A stretch of 22,479 nt of DNA from CAZBUK01 sp964495085 (GTDB taxonomy: Bacteria; Bacteroidota; Ignavibacteria; T3Sed10-11): contig CAZBUK010000067.1 of the NCBI GenBank assembly GCA_964495085.1, positions 1-22,479 of the forward strand, given 5' to 3'. Every line of letters starts with the position of its first letter. The first letter of the stretch is position 1. The position numbers and the translations under genes are program-made. The notes under the pieces are model-generated. The model did no database searches, was not told the DNA's origin, and saw nothing but the letters and a program-made list of their open reading frames with translations. Positions 14,242 through 22,186 of this stretch are shown here, piece after piece.

Positions 14242-15585
14242 TTACTCTTCGCCCAGTAATTGCCGCTCGATCTCTTCAAGCGATTTGCCTTTCGTTTCCG
14301 GAACGAATTTATAAATAAAAAGGAGATTGAGAATACATATACCGGCGAATAAAACGAACGTATAACCTCCCCCCGCGGAGGAGAGCAGAACCGGAAAGGT
14401 CAGCGCCACAATGAAACATGCAAACCAGAGCGCTTCGATGGAGAGCGAAACGGCTTTGCTGCGAAGACGATTCGGAAAGATCTCCGCGATCACGACCCAC
14501 ACAACAGGTCCCAACGATGAGGCGAACGATGCGATATACAGTAAAATAAAGAACAAGACCAGGTAGCCTTCGAATTGTTCAAGGAAAAACGCAACCGATA
14601 GGCCTGCGAGGGATATCGTCATACCCACCGAGCCGATGATGAGCAGCAGTTTTCTGCCGACCCGGTCGATGAATCTGATTGCGACCAGGGTAAAGAGAAA
14701 ATTAACCCCTCCGACGGCCAGGGTTTGGAGAAGAGCGGTATCCGCTCCGAGGCCCGTTTTCTGAAAAATAACCGGGGCGTAGTACATGATCGTATTGATA
14801 CCGGTTATCTGCTGGAATACCGCAAGCACGACGCCGATGACGAGGAAGTACCGCACCCGACCGCGGAAGAGCTCCCCGTATCCGGATTCCCCGGTATCGG
14901 CTACGGACATTTCGATTTCCCTGAGTTCCTGAAGCGCTTGGTCTTTTCCGTTGATGATTGAAAGAATGCGAAAAGCTTCGGGATTTTTCTTCATCAGGAC
15001 AAGCCAGCGCGGACTCTCTGGTACGAATTGCAGCGCGACTAAAAATATCAGAGCCGGAATTGTTTCTACCCCGAGCATATACCGCCAGTTGTGATCGCCT
15101 GTCCCGGAAAGGAGATAATTCGTCAAGAATGCAGCGAGTATTCCCATGACGATCGTTAATTGATTCAGCGAAACGAGCGCTCCCCGATGTTTCGCCGGCG
15201 ATATCTCCGCGATGTACATAGGGGAGAGCATCGAGGCCGCACCGACCGCCAATCCTCCGATGAACCGGAACACAACGAACATCCAGAGCGACGACGCAAG
15301 GGCGGTTCCCAGTGCGGATATCATAAAAAGAATTGCGGCGATGCCGAGCAGCGGCCGCCGCCCGAACAGGTCTCCCGGCTTGCCCGCCGCAAGAACGCCG
15401 ACCATGCAACCGACCAGGATGCTGCTGACTGCAAGTCCCAGCTGGAAATCCGAAAGATCGAAATGAGGCTGTAGGTAGGGGAGCGTCCCGGCAATTACCG
15501 CCGTATCGAATCCGAATAAAAATCCGCCGAGCGCAGCAACGACTGCGACGAGCAGGAGATACATCCGATTCTGATTAGTTTCCAT
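14242..15585 (-). CDS. MFS sugar porter (sugar/H+ symporter family)
   Basis: The 447-residue inner-membrane protein shows all major sugar-porter signatures: 'GFLFGFDTAVIAG' in the first helix, 'GRRPLLG' in the loop between helices 2 and 3, 'MYIAEISPAKHRGALVSLNQ' in the helix 4-5 region, 'PESPRWLV' ahead of the central loop, 'QQITGINTIMYYAP' in helix 7, 'DRVGRKLLL' in the loop between helices 8 and 9, and 'PETKGKSLEEIE' at the C-terminus. Twelve hydrophobic segments are expected. Family members import glucose, xylose, arabinose or galactose with protons. The neighbouring hexose isomerases and ROK kinase point to a hexose. It lies 71 bases after the mannose-6-phosphate isomerase gene and 27 before the cupin isomerase gene. 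Confidence 0.93.
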   Translation of the reverse strand: METNQNRMYLLLVAVVAALGGFLFGFDTAVIAGTLPYLQPHFDLSDFQLGLAVSSILVGCMVGVLAAGKPGDLFGRRPLLGIAAILFMISALGTALASSLWMFVVFRFIGGLAVGAASMLSPMYIAEISPAKHRGALVSLNQLTIVMGILAAFLTNYLLSGTGDHNWRYMLGVETIPALIFLVALQFVPESPRWLVLMKKNPEAFRILSIINGKDQALQELREIEMSVADTGESGYGELFRGRVRYFLVIGVVLAVFQQITGINTIMYYAPVIFQKTGLGADTALLQTLAVGGVNFLFTLVAIRFIDRVGRKLLLIIGSVGMTISLAGLSVAFFLEQFEGYLVLFFILLYIASFASSLGPVVWVVIAEIFPNRLRSKAVSLSIEALWFACFIVALTFPVLLSSAGGGYTFVLFAGICILNLLFIYKFVPETKGKSLEEIERQLLGEE

Positions 15586-15656
15586 TGAATTCTGCGTTAT
15601 GTACGTGTAAATGTTTTAAGTGAAGATATGTATCGGGTGTAGAGCGACTAGACCCC

Positions 15657-17408
15657 TCAGAATCTGACCGATGCTTTCACGGTTGCGAACTGTTTACCGG
15701 CCGCTTTTTCCGAAGGACTGATGACATACTCTCCGACCGCGGCGGGTACGATAAACACTTCCGCATAATGTATCCGGAGCGGTTGAAACTTTCCTGACGG
15801 ACTCTCGATCAGGATCTCATCTCCCTCGACGAGACAGAGTACATTCACGCCGCCGCCGGTGTTATGCAATACCGGCTTGGTAAACCAGTGTCTCCTGGTT
15901 TCGATGAATTCACGTTCATGCAGTCCGGTTCTTTCTTCGATCCAGCCGTCCCCTTCCGCCGTTCTTTCAATCCGGTTGACAAGGTGCTCTTGCACCCAAT
16001 TCGTTCTGCGGTATTCCTGCACCGAGTTTTTTCCATGCTCGATGTTGATCGGTCGCGGCTTGCCGTCGAGTCCGAGTCTTCCCCAATCCCAGAGTTTGAA
16101 CGTAAAGATGTAGGGAGTTGCGCTTATTTCCAGCACCATGCTGTCCCTCCCCGAGCAGTGGATCGTTCCACCAGGGATCAGTACATGATCATGCTTTTTC
16201 ACCGGCCAGGTTTGCACATACTTTTCGGCGTTGAAATTCCCCCCGCCTCGCTGTGCAGCTTGAAGTTCGTCCCACATCGCAGCGGTATCCGCCTCCTCCT
16301 TTAATCCGAGGTATACGACCGCATCCTGACCCGTTTCCATGAGATAGTAGCTTTCATCCTGTGTATAGTGCATGCCGAATTTTTCCTGGATATATTCGGT
16401 AAGCGGATGAACCTGCAGGCTGAGGTTTCCGCCCCCCATGGTATCAAGAAAATCGAACCTGATAGGGAATTCGTCGCCGAACCGTGCATGCACCGGATCT
16501 CCCAATAATCTCCGGGTTTGGAAAAATACAAGGTTGATTGATGGAATCTCTATCAATACTCCTCCGACCATCAGGAGCAGACTGTTTTCTTCGGGAACGC
16601 AATTGAAACACCATGCGTAGTTGGGCGGGGAGGGATCGAGATTGCAGACCTGTTTCATCCATTGACCACCCCAGGGACCGGGATCAAAAAAGGGTACGAC
16701 GCTGAACGGTTGTTCCGCGCATTGACGCAGCCCTTCACGAATTGCGTCCGCGCCGACCAGTTTCGGGTCCCCCTTGGTGTTGGTATCGAGAAAGTAGTCG
16801 CACCGGTCGAAAAGTTTCTTCTTCCACCGGTCGCATACGCGCCAGTCTACAAAGAATCCCTGCTTATAGAGGAGCATCCAATCGCCTTCGTCGCGGTTTT
16901 TCACACCAAGGTTATCTACCTCGTGGCGTCTCATCCGCATTTGAATTTCCCAGCGAGCCATATCGGCGTAGACAAGCACGTCCCATGTTCCCGATACCAG
17001 GCAGGCGCCCCTGCCGTAGACGACGATTAGTCCCTCGGCGGCCTCGATTCTTCTTCGCGCTTCGAGGATTTTCTCCGGGTCGTAGAAGTTGCTCATATTC
17101 AATCTTGTCAGATAACCGAACACCCGGTCGTCGGTAACATCGGGATAGACCATTTTTCTGATCAGTTCTTCATCATACATTGCCTCGTCGGCAATAACAA
17201 AGAGCGATGGATCCAATCCCGTAGTAAGTTGAGCAACTATCTCCTCGTCGAGCACGCCCTGGTAGCATTCAACCGACAGTATGTATTTTTTCGAGCCCCG
17301 GATTCCGATCGTTTTCCGCAGCCGGTCGCATATCTCCTTCCAACCCCGCGTACAGGTAAAGTCTCCCGTAACTTCAACGTATGGATGGTTCGTATATTCT
17401 GATGCCAT
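15657..17408 (-). CDS. manA: Class I mannose-6-phosphate isomerase with long N-terminal domain
   Basis: This zinc enzyme should interconvert mannose-6-phosphate and fructose-6-phosphate. The class I core lies in the C-terminal half: 'LSLQVHPL' gives the Gln and His metal ligands, 'QDESYYLMETG' the Glu, and 'LIPGGTIHCSG' the second His, followed by 'FKLWDWGRLGLDG'. With the ATG at 17408 the product has 583 residues, nearly twice a minimal ManA. The N-terminal 250 residues resemble a nucleotide-kinase-like fold, with 'KKYILSVECYQG' in the place of a P-loop but without GxxxxGK[ST], so it probably lacks kinase activity. The frame is open upstream to 17690, but that part overlaps the ROK gene and is not family-like. 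The start is 35 bases after the ROK stop. Long forms of this type are known in Bacteroidota and Paenibacillus. Confidence 0.87.
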   Translation of the reverse strand: MASEYTNHPYVEVTGDFTCTRGWKEICDRLRKTIGIRGSKKYILSVECYQGVLDEEIVAQLTTGLDPSLFVIADEAMYDEELIRKMVYPDVTDDRVFGYLTRLNMSNFYDPEKILEARRRIEAAEGLIVVYGRGACLVSGTWDVLVYADMARWEIQMRMRRHEVDNLGVKNRDEGDWMLLYKQGFFVDWRVCDRWKKKLFDRCDYFLDTNTKGDPKLVGADAIREGLRQCAEQPFSVVPFFDPGPWGGQWMKQVCNLDPSPPNYAWCFNCVPEENSLLLMVGGVLIEIPSINLVFFQTRRLLGDPVHARFGDEFPIRFDFLDTMGGGNLSLQVHPLTEYIQEKFGMHYTQDESYYLMETGQDAVVYLGLKEEADTAAMWDELQAAQRGGGNFNAEKYVQTWPVKKHDHVLIPGGTIHCSGRDSMVLEISATPYIFTFKLWDWGRLGLDGKPRPINIEHGKNSVQEYRRTNWVQEHLVNRIERTAEGDGWIEERTGLHEREFIETRRHWFTKPVLHNTGGGVNVLCLVEGDEILIESPSGKFQPLRIHYAEVFIVPAAVGEYVISPSEKAAGKQFATVKASVRF

Positions 17409-17443
17409 ATAATAGAATCCGTTGTCTGATAAGGTTCGCTTGG

Positions 17444-18403
17444 TCAATTGGCGGTTTGGTCGACGTGCCGGATAATCTGTTCCGCAAGATAGCCGGCGCC
17501 GAGAAGCGCACAGGAATCGGAATGCTTCGCTTTGACAATTTGTACCTTCCCCCAGTGGGTCCAGGCGTGTTCGTTCACGATGGAACGGATAAGAGGTAAG
17601 ATCACCTCTCCGCTGCGCATTATCCCGCCTCCGAGTATAACAACTTCGGGATCGTACGCGTGAATGGCCGTGATAATGCCTGCAGTCCACACACGAATGG
17701 AATGTTGTACCAACCGGTCGGCTAATTCATCGCCGCGACGGGCCAGACTGAATACGGTTTTATAATCGATGTGCGGCTCATCCTTGAGTCTGCTATTCTG
17801 GAAGAGCGGGGATGCGGCTGCAAGCGAGGGGAGGCGCCATGTGGAAGCCTCGGCTTCGACACATCCGGTATTACCACATCCGCATTTTTCTCCGTTATAA
17901 TTCACGGTGAAGTGGCCACCCAGACATCCTGCTTGGTAGTGGGAACCGCGTAGAATCTTTCCCTGTATTAATGTTGCACACCCGATGCCGGTACCCAGCG
18001 TGATCATCACAATGTTGTCGCATCCCGTACCCGAACCGTATTGCCATTCGCCAATGAGCGCGCATCGTGCATCATTTTCCAGGACTATCGGGAGACCGAA
18101 CGTCCTCCGGGCCCAGTCCGGGAAATCGAATCCCACTGCAGCGCTGTATTTCTTATTGCAGGAGAGAACCATCGTCCGGTCGATATCGACAATGCCCGGA
18201 AATGCGAAACCTATCGCAATACAGTTATCGGCGCCCGTATTCCTGTCTGAAAGCAGCGCGGCAATAGACTTTTCTATGAGGATGAGATGCGGATCGAACG
18301 ATGACTCTCCTATGACGGGAATCGATGTCAGGTAAAGGATTTTACCATGTTCGAATAATCCGATCTTAATAGCGGTACCGCCCATGTCGACGACGATTGT
18401 CAT
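17444..18403 (-). CDS. ROK-family sugar kinase (gluco/fructokinase-like)
   Basis: The 319-residue protein has the ROK layout. 'VVDMGGTAIKIGLFE' (4-18) is the phosphate-binding loop, 'FAFPGIVD' (66-73) follows, 'ENDARCALIGEW' (109-120) carries the probable catalytic Asp111, 'TLGTGIGCATL' (135-145) is the second phosphate loop, and 'CGCGNTGCVEAEAS' (174-187) is the zinc-binding ROK signature. The usual ExGH motif reads 'AGCLGGH' (158-164), so the Glu is replaced while the zinc-ligand His is kept; the sugar may differ from glucose. No helix-turn-helix precedes it, so it is a kinase, not a repressor. Within the operon it would phosphorylate the imported hexose. It starts three bases after the upstream isomerase stop. 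Confidence 0.9.
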   Translation of the reverse strand: MTIVVDMGGTAIKIGLFEHGKILYLTSIPVIGESSFDPHLILIEKSIAALLSDRNTGADNCIAIGFAFPGIVDIDRTMVLSCNKKYSAAVGFDFPDWARRTFGLPIVLENDARCALIGEWQYGSGTGCDNIVMITLGTGIGCATLIQGKILRGSHYQAGCLGGHFTVNYNGEKCGCGNTGCVEAEASTWRLPSLAAASPLFQNSRLKDEPHIDYKTVFSLARRGDELADRLVQHSIRVWTAGIITAIHAYDPEVVILGGGIMRSGEVILPLIRSIVNEHAWTHWGKVQIVKAKHSDSCALLGAGYLAEQIIRHVDQTAN

Positions 18404-18406
18404 TTA

Positions 18407-18979
18407 TTAACGTCCTACAAGTATCGGTTTTCCATCGACTTCCATGAGGCGTGCCGAAAAGCCGCGCGGTTTCAAGGATTCATAATCGTGACCGGCGTCT
18501 GACGGCCAGGATGCTCCGAATATCAATGGAACGGTTCCGGTGTTTGCGACACGATGCGCGATGAAACCGTTGATGTAATGTACGCTTCCCGGAAGCATGC
18601 GCTCTGCCCATGTCGTTCTCTCCCGGTTCATCAGTATCAGCATGCCTTCTCCCCGGAGGCACCAATAATATTCGCCGCGGTCGGCGTTTACATGAAGATG
18701 CCCTCTCGTCATAAAATATTCATGCTTGACTTTCCCGGGATAAATTGTCGAGGTTCCGAAGAAAAGGCCGCCGGGAGTACCTTCTGCTACGGGTAAAAAC
18801 GAACGAACCGAATACACGAGCTGCTCGCCGTCCATCCGGAGCCTGGCATCTTCGTCTTCGAATACCGACGAGAGATGTTTGAGCCTACGATCGGATTGCA
18901 GAATCCCGCCGCCGGACAGGTAGCCGTCGGCCGGCTGCAGATCAGCGGAAGGTTCGATTATTTCTAAATGGCGGTGCAT
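18407..18979 (-). CDS. Cupin-type glucose-6-phosphate isomerase, short form
   Basis: At 190 residues this is the canonical length for the archaeal-type cupin phosphoglucose isomerase. The core 'GKVKHEYFMTRGHLHVN' and 'GEYYWCLRGEGMLIL' give the metal ligands His94, His96 and Glu103, and the fourth ligand is His142 in 'FIAHRVANTG'. It should interconvert glucose-6-phosphate and fructose-6-phosphate in the cytoplasm. It is the first enzyme gene after the regulator, 21 bases downstream of it and three bases before the ROK kinase, so the two enzymes are probably translated together. It is the better candidate for the housekeeping isomerase of this pathway than the long cupin at the far end of the operon. 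Confidence 0.9.
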   Translation of the reverse strand: MHRHLEIIEPSADLQPADGYLSGGGILQSDRRLKHLSSVFEDEDARLRMDGEQLVYSVRSFLPVAEGTPGGLFFGTSTIYPGKVKHEYFMTRGHLHVNADRGEYYWCLRGEGMLILMNRERTTWAERMLPGSVHYINGFIAHRVANTGTVPLIFGASWPSDAGHDYESLKPRGFSARLMEVDGKPILVGR

Positions 18980-19000
18980 GGTAAAACCCGGGGTAAAAAG

Positions 19001-20017
19001 TTAAAGGGTGTTCCGTATGATCAATCGGCTTGGATTATCAACGCTCGTTTTTTTACCGCTTATGATCATGTCCGCAAGTGTTTCACCCATCTTCCCGAAA
19101 TCGGTCGAGACGACCGTTACCCCTCCGGCGATTATTTCTTTCAGAGGTGTGTCGTTGTAGGAGATGAGTCCGATCTGCGAGCCTAATCCGAGCATTTTCA
19201 TCCCGGCGATTTTCACCAGTTCGACGAGGTCGTGATCGTCGACGACTACATAGACTTCGCCGGGTTGGATCGATCCGGATCCGATGGTTGACAGAACGGC
19301 CGATTCGATCTCGTGATCGGTGCAGAACCGCGAAAAACCGTCCCGGATATCCGCAAAGTGTCCGGTGGAATGTCTCATGACCAGAATCATTCTTTGGTAC
19401 TTTCTGATTTGGTCCAATCCGCTCGCGAGGGCATTGTATAGGTCGGCGGAGAAGTTCTGGTATATCCCCGCATATGCATCGGTAAGCATATCCCTTCCGA
19501 GATCGAGAATCACCACTCTGGGCCGGGAAAGCCGCCGGATGCACCGGATCGCTCTCTTATCTCTCATCGGCATGATGACGTAATCGGTGTAGTTGCCGCT
19601 TGCATCCGCTATCCAGGTCTCGAACGCCTTCAGGTTGTTATGATGAAAGAAGATCTGTTCGGTGCCTTTGCCGGCGAGATGCAGTTTGAAGGATTCGTAG
19701 AGAGTTTCTTTGTATGCGGTCAGTTTGTCGAAGAGCAGAAAGACACGGTGCTTCTCGCGGACTGTATTGGTTTTAACGTAATATCCCTTGCCTACCTGCG
19801 AAGTAATGATGTTACGGTTCTTCAGTTCGTTATAGGCTGTCAGGACGGTATCCTGAGAGAGTCCGTGAACTTTGACATAGGTATTGAGTGACGGGATCGG
19901 GTCTCCCTGTTTCAAGGTTCCCTCCCGTACAGCCTCAACAATCGAGTCGATGATCTGCCGGTACTTCGGAACCGAGGAGTTATTACGGATTTTGATCAGC
20001 TCAATGTTCCGCGACAT
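19001..20017 (-). CDS. GntR/LacI-hybrid transcriptional regulator of the sugar operon
   Basis: The 338-residue protein has an N-terminal GntR winged helix (about 15-82: 'VPKYRQIIDSIVEAVREG', 'GDPIPSLNTYVKVHGLSQDT', 'VGKGYYV') fused to a C-terminal periplasmic-binding-protein-like sensor ('VFLLFDKLTAYKETLYESF', and near the end 'IGLISYNDTPLKEIIAGG' and 'VVSTDFGKMGE'). This hybrid replaces the usual GntR effector domain and is common among sugar regulators of Bacteroidota. It leads the operon, so it is probably autoregulated and responds to a sugar or sugar phosphate. The ATG at 20017 is preceded on the minus strand by AGAGG with eight bases between, about 20 bases from the predicted transcription start. 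Confidence 0.9.
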   Translation of the reverse strand: MSRNIELIKIRNNSSVPKYRQIIDSIVEAVREGTLKQGDPIPSLNTYVKVHGLSQDTVLTAYNELKNRNIITSQVGKGYYVKTNTVREKHRVFLLFDKLTAYKETLYESFKLHLAGKGTEQIFFHHNNLKAFETWIADASGNYTDYVIMPMRDKRAIRCIRRLSRPRVVILDLGRDMLTDAYAGIYQNFSADLYNALASGLDQIRKYQRMILVMRHSTGHFADIRDGFSRFCTDHEIESAVLSTIGSGSIQPGEVYVVVDDHDLVELVKIAGMKMLGLGSQIGLISYNDTPLKEIIAGGVTVVSTDFGKMGETLADMIISGKKTSVDNPSRLIIRNTL

Positions 20018-20045
20018 GCATCATACCTCTGGGTAGTTCTGGGGA

Positions 20046-20111
20046 AAGTATATCGAAAATTCCCCTTACAATCAAGGAGGGAAATACGAAGGCGCTGATT
20101 TTTCGATACTT
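20046..20111. promoter_or_regulatory. Inverted-repeat operator candidate
   Basis: AAGTATATCGAAAAT at 20046-20060 is matched in inverted orientation by ATTTTTCGATACTT at 20098-20111, differing by a small indel. A second short inverted repeat, GGGGAA with TTCCCC at 20041-20046 and 20060-20065, overlaps the -10. The left arm covers the minus promoter and the right arm lies between the two divergent promoters. This suits looping or paired binding by the adjacent GntR-type regulator, which is inferred. Confidence 0.4.
20047..20075 (-). promoter_or_regulatory. Promoter of the GntR-led sugar operon
   Basis: Read on the minus strand, TTGATT (complement of 20070-20075) and TATACT (complement of 20047-20052) are separated by exactly 17 bases. 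Transcription would begin near 20040, leaving a leader of about 23 bases before the regulator start at 20017. Confidence 0.6.
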
Positions 20112-20131
20112 ATCATCGTTTACTCATGAGC

Positions 20132-20160
20132 TTGCGAGTCAGGAAAGAATATTGTATATA
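20132..20160 (+). promoter_or_regulatory. Candidate promoter for the CBM9 gene
   Basis: TTGCGA at 20132-20137 and TATATA at 20155-20160 are separated by 17 bases and each match four of six consensus positions. Transcription would begin near 20168. Confidence 0.4.
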
Positions 20161-20353
20161 AAGTGTGCGCGGCATTTCATACTCCGGTTCCACGTGATTC
20201 CGGCCGACGATCGGTGGAGGTTCCGGAAGATGACGACCCGATCGGTAGCGGCGACGTAGCGTCTTATACCGACCAGGAGATAATTATAAACTATCCGAAT
20301 CTCATATATGAATGAACACCGTCGGTGATATATTGATGGGAGGGTTATCTATA

Positions 20354-21433
20354 ATGATTATTCGAATCGTTTGTAAGTTCCTTTGTATACCTGTGCTTGC
20401 CGGTCTGTTTTTGTTTACTGGGACGGCATGGGCTCAACCGGCAACGATGACGAGCATCTGGACAGCGACGGCGCCGGATATAGACGGATTTGCCAGAGCG
20501 GTTGAATGGGAACAGGCTGCGGCTCATAAACATGAGCTGAACGCCGGTTGGATACTAGTCCAGAACGACGCACGTTTTTTATATCTGCTCATTGATGTCA
20601 CCCAAGATACGGGTAACGATCCGCCGCTGCAGGCTTCTCCATGGGGTGATTATTTCTCGCTCTCGTTTGATGTGGACGGCAAACGTACAATCACACCGGA
20701 AGTCGATGTTGCCTACGCGCTATATCCCGGAAGCCACAGGATAGGCAAGCAGTACTTCCGCGGCCCCGGGCGATATACCGGCCTCCAGGCAACCGAAGCT
20801 CTCATCGGCACACGGTTTACCCGTTCCTATCAATCCCATACCCCTCACCGGATCTGGGAAATCGCGATACCGCTCACTGAGATCGATGCGCAACCGGGCG
20901 GTATTGTGCGCTTCGGGGTGACTCTGCACTCGGTGAATCCTGCATTTCATTATGAAATCCCGCGAAACTATCCGAGGGATTTCAGAAGACTGCTCTCCAT
21001 TCAGCTTGCCAAGGCGCCTTTCGCCTTGATGACGGTGCAACCCGGAGTGCTTGCTCAACACACGGCCCCACCCGCAGGAGCAACCAAGCGAACCATCCTG
21101 CCCGACGGATCGGTCGAGCTTCAATACCCCGACGGATCCAAGAAACGTTTGTTCGACGGCGGTATGGAAATAACCGCTCCCGACGGTACCAAGCAGACGC
21201 TTCTATTTTTGCAGGCACAACCCGATACTCCTCCGAATTTGCCCGGGGAGCCGATCATTACCCAATGGATGAACGGTCATGCGGAATCCCTTCTTGAAAT
21301 GATCAGAAAGCTCGTCGGTAATAACGATCAGGCGATCGCCCATTATCTGCAGCGGGAGGCGGATGAACCGCGGACACTCTACCAGAAAATCCAATTGAGA
21401 ATGATATGCATAGATCGTTTAACATCGGAATAA
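20354..21433 (+). CDS. Exported CBM9-like carbohydrate-binding protein with PDG-type beta repeats
   Basis: The ATG at 20354 is chosen because GGGAGGG at 20338-20344 lies nine bases upstream and it yields a clean signal peptide (1-28, ending 'GTAWAQ'); an ATG at 20312 would add 14 residues. Residues about 35-220 match the family 9 carbohydrate-binding-like (DOMON-related) fold: 'APDIDGFARAVEWEQA', 'FLYLLIDVTQDTG', 'GDYFSLSFDVDG' and 'RIWEIAIPLTEID'. Residues 249-280 hold three PDG(S/T) turns with alternating strands, resembling the glycine-rich repeats of the TCP10/CENPJ C-terminal (T-complex protein 10) domain. The remainder to 359 is mostly helical ('HAESLLEMIRKLVGNNDQA'). It probably acts in the periplasm or at the cell surface in sugar binding. 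A small membrane-protein gene follows 31 bases later. Confidence 0.75.
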   Translation: MIIRIVCKFLCIPVLAGLFLFTGTAWAQPATMTSIWTATAPDIDGFARAVEWEQAAAHKHELNAGWILVQNDARFLYLLIDVTQDTGNDPPLQASPWGDYFSLSFDVDGKRTITPEVDVAYALYPGSHRIGKQYFRGPGRYTGLQATEALIGTRFTRSYQSHTPHRIWEIAIPLTEIDAQPGGIVRFGVTLHSVNPAFHYEIPRNYPRDFRRLLSIQLAKAPFALMTVQPGVLAQHTAPPAGATKRTILPDGSVELQYPDGSKKRLFDGGMEITAPDGTKQTLLFLQAQPDTPPNLPGEPIITQWMNGHAESLLEMIRKLVGNNDQAIAHYLQREADEPRTLYQKIQLRMICIDRLTSE

Positions 21434-21464
21434 TAGTTCTTCCGGCGGAAGACAGGGAGGCAGC

Positions 21465-22028
21465 TTGATCTTGATATCCGTAGCCGTATCGCTCCTCATG
21501 AGCGCAACGGTATCTCCGAATGCCGCGGGGGGAGATTCGACCGCCGGAGCGGGAGAAAGAGATCCTCTATCCCTCATCGACTCGATCTTCGAGGATCGGG
21601 GAGAGGGAACGGATCCGTCGCCGGTTATACCGGTTCTGCCGGAGCACACATCGCTCGAGTTGCTCGACGATTCGACCAGAGCGAGCTATCTGGCATCTCT
21701 GCGCGGTTACTTCGACTACCGGTTGTCGGGTTATGCCCACAGGGAAAAGGTATTCGGTTGGCAGCTCTTATCCTCAAAGATTATATTTATCGTGGTTGTT
21801 CTCCTTATGGCGGCGGGGATATATTTCTCGGGAGTTCAGTTCCATGCATCGCTCAGGCGTGCGAAAAGGACCGGTAGTCCCGGCGAGGCGGAGTTAACCG
21901 AGGTTGTTGCCTCGATGAAGGGAATAAAGGTTAGCTCGCCCGTTCTCGGTGTGATTATCCTCATGATCTCGTTGTTATTCTTTTATCTGTACCTGGTACA
22001 CGTGTATCCCATCGAATCGATTTTCTGA
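21465..22028 (+). CDS. Small membrane protein of unknown function, two or three transmembrane segments
   Basis: I do not recognise a function for this 187-residue protein. The start is the TTG at 21465, preceded by AGGGAGG at 21454-21460; a second TTG at 21471 has a more usual spacing. The N-terminus (1-20) is hydrophobic and could be a signal peptide or membrane anchor. Residues 21-100 are acidic and proline-rich, then 'FDYRLSGYAHREKVFGWQLL'. Clear membrane helices lie at about 105-124 and 158-181, joined by a basic stretch 'HASLRRAKRTGSPGEAELTE'. The segment 'VVASMKGIKVSSPVLGVIIL' appears conserved in unnamed Bacteroidota membrane proteins as I recall them, but I cannot check this. It is likely co-transcribed with the CBM9 gene, so it may anchor or export that protein. 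Confidence 0.65.
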   Translation: MILISVAVSLLMSATVSPNAAGGDSTAGAGERDPLSLIDSIFEDRGEGTDPSPVIPVLPEHTSLELLDDSTRASYLASLRGYFDYRLSGYAHREKVFGWQLLSSKIIFIVVVLLMAAGIYFSGVQFHASLRRAKRTGSPGEAELTEVVASMKGIKVSSPVLGVIILMISLLFFYLYLVHVYPIESIF

Positions 22029-22186
22029 ATCGAATCGACACGAAACGGAGACGTGTCCGGTAATTCTGCGGAGTGTGCATGTGTCCCATAAAAAATAGCT
22101 GTGCAAAATGAGGGGATTGTTTCCCGGTTGTATATATCCGGAATAAAGGGAGAGATTTTACATACGCGGTCGCCGCGGATCGCAGT

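Larger units (their letters stand above)
20018..20353. other. Divergent intergenic region with two promoters and inverted repeats
   Basis: This stretch separates the minus-strand sugar operon from the plus-strand CBM9 gene. It holds the minus promoter (20047-20075), the plus promoter (20132-20160) and an inverted-repeat pair, each listed separately. From about 20168 to 20353 it would be a leader of roughly 185 bases for the CBM9 gene. No additional gene was seen. Confidence 0.6.

Noticed and set aside
17409..17690. The frame of the mannose-6-phosphate isomerase is open for 94 further codons upstream, to 17690.
   Set aside because: This part overlaps the ROK kinase gene, has an Arg-rich composition typical of an out-of-frame shadow, and family resemblance begins only after the ATG at 17408.
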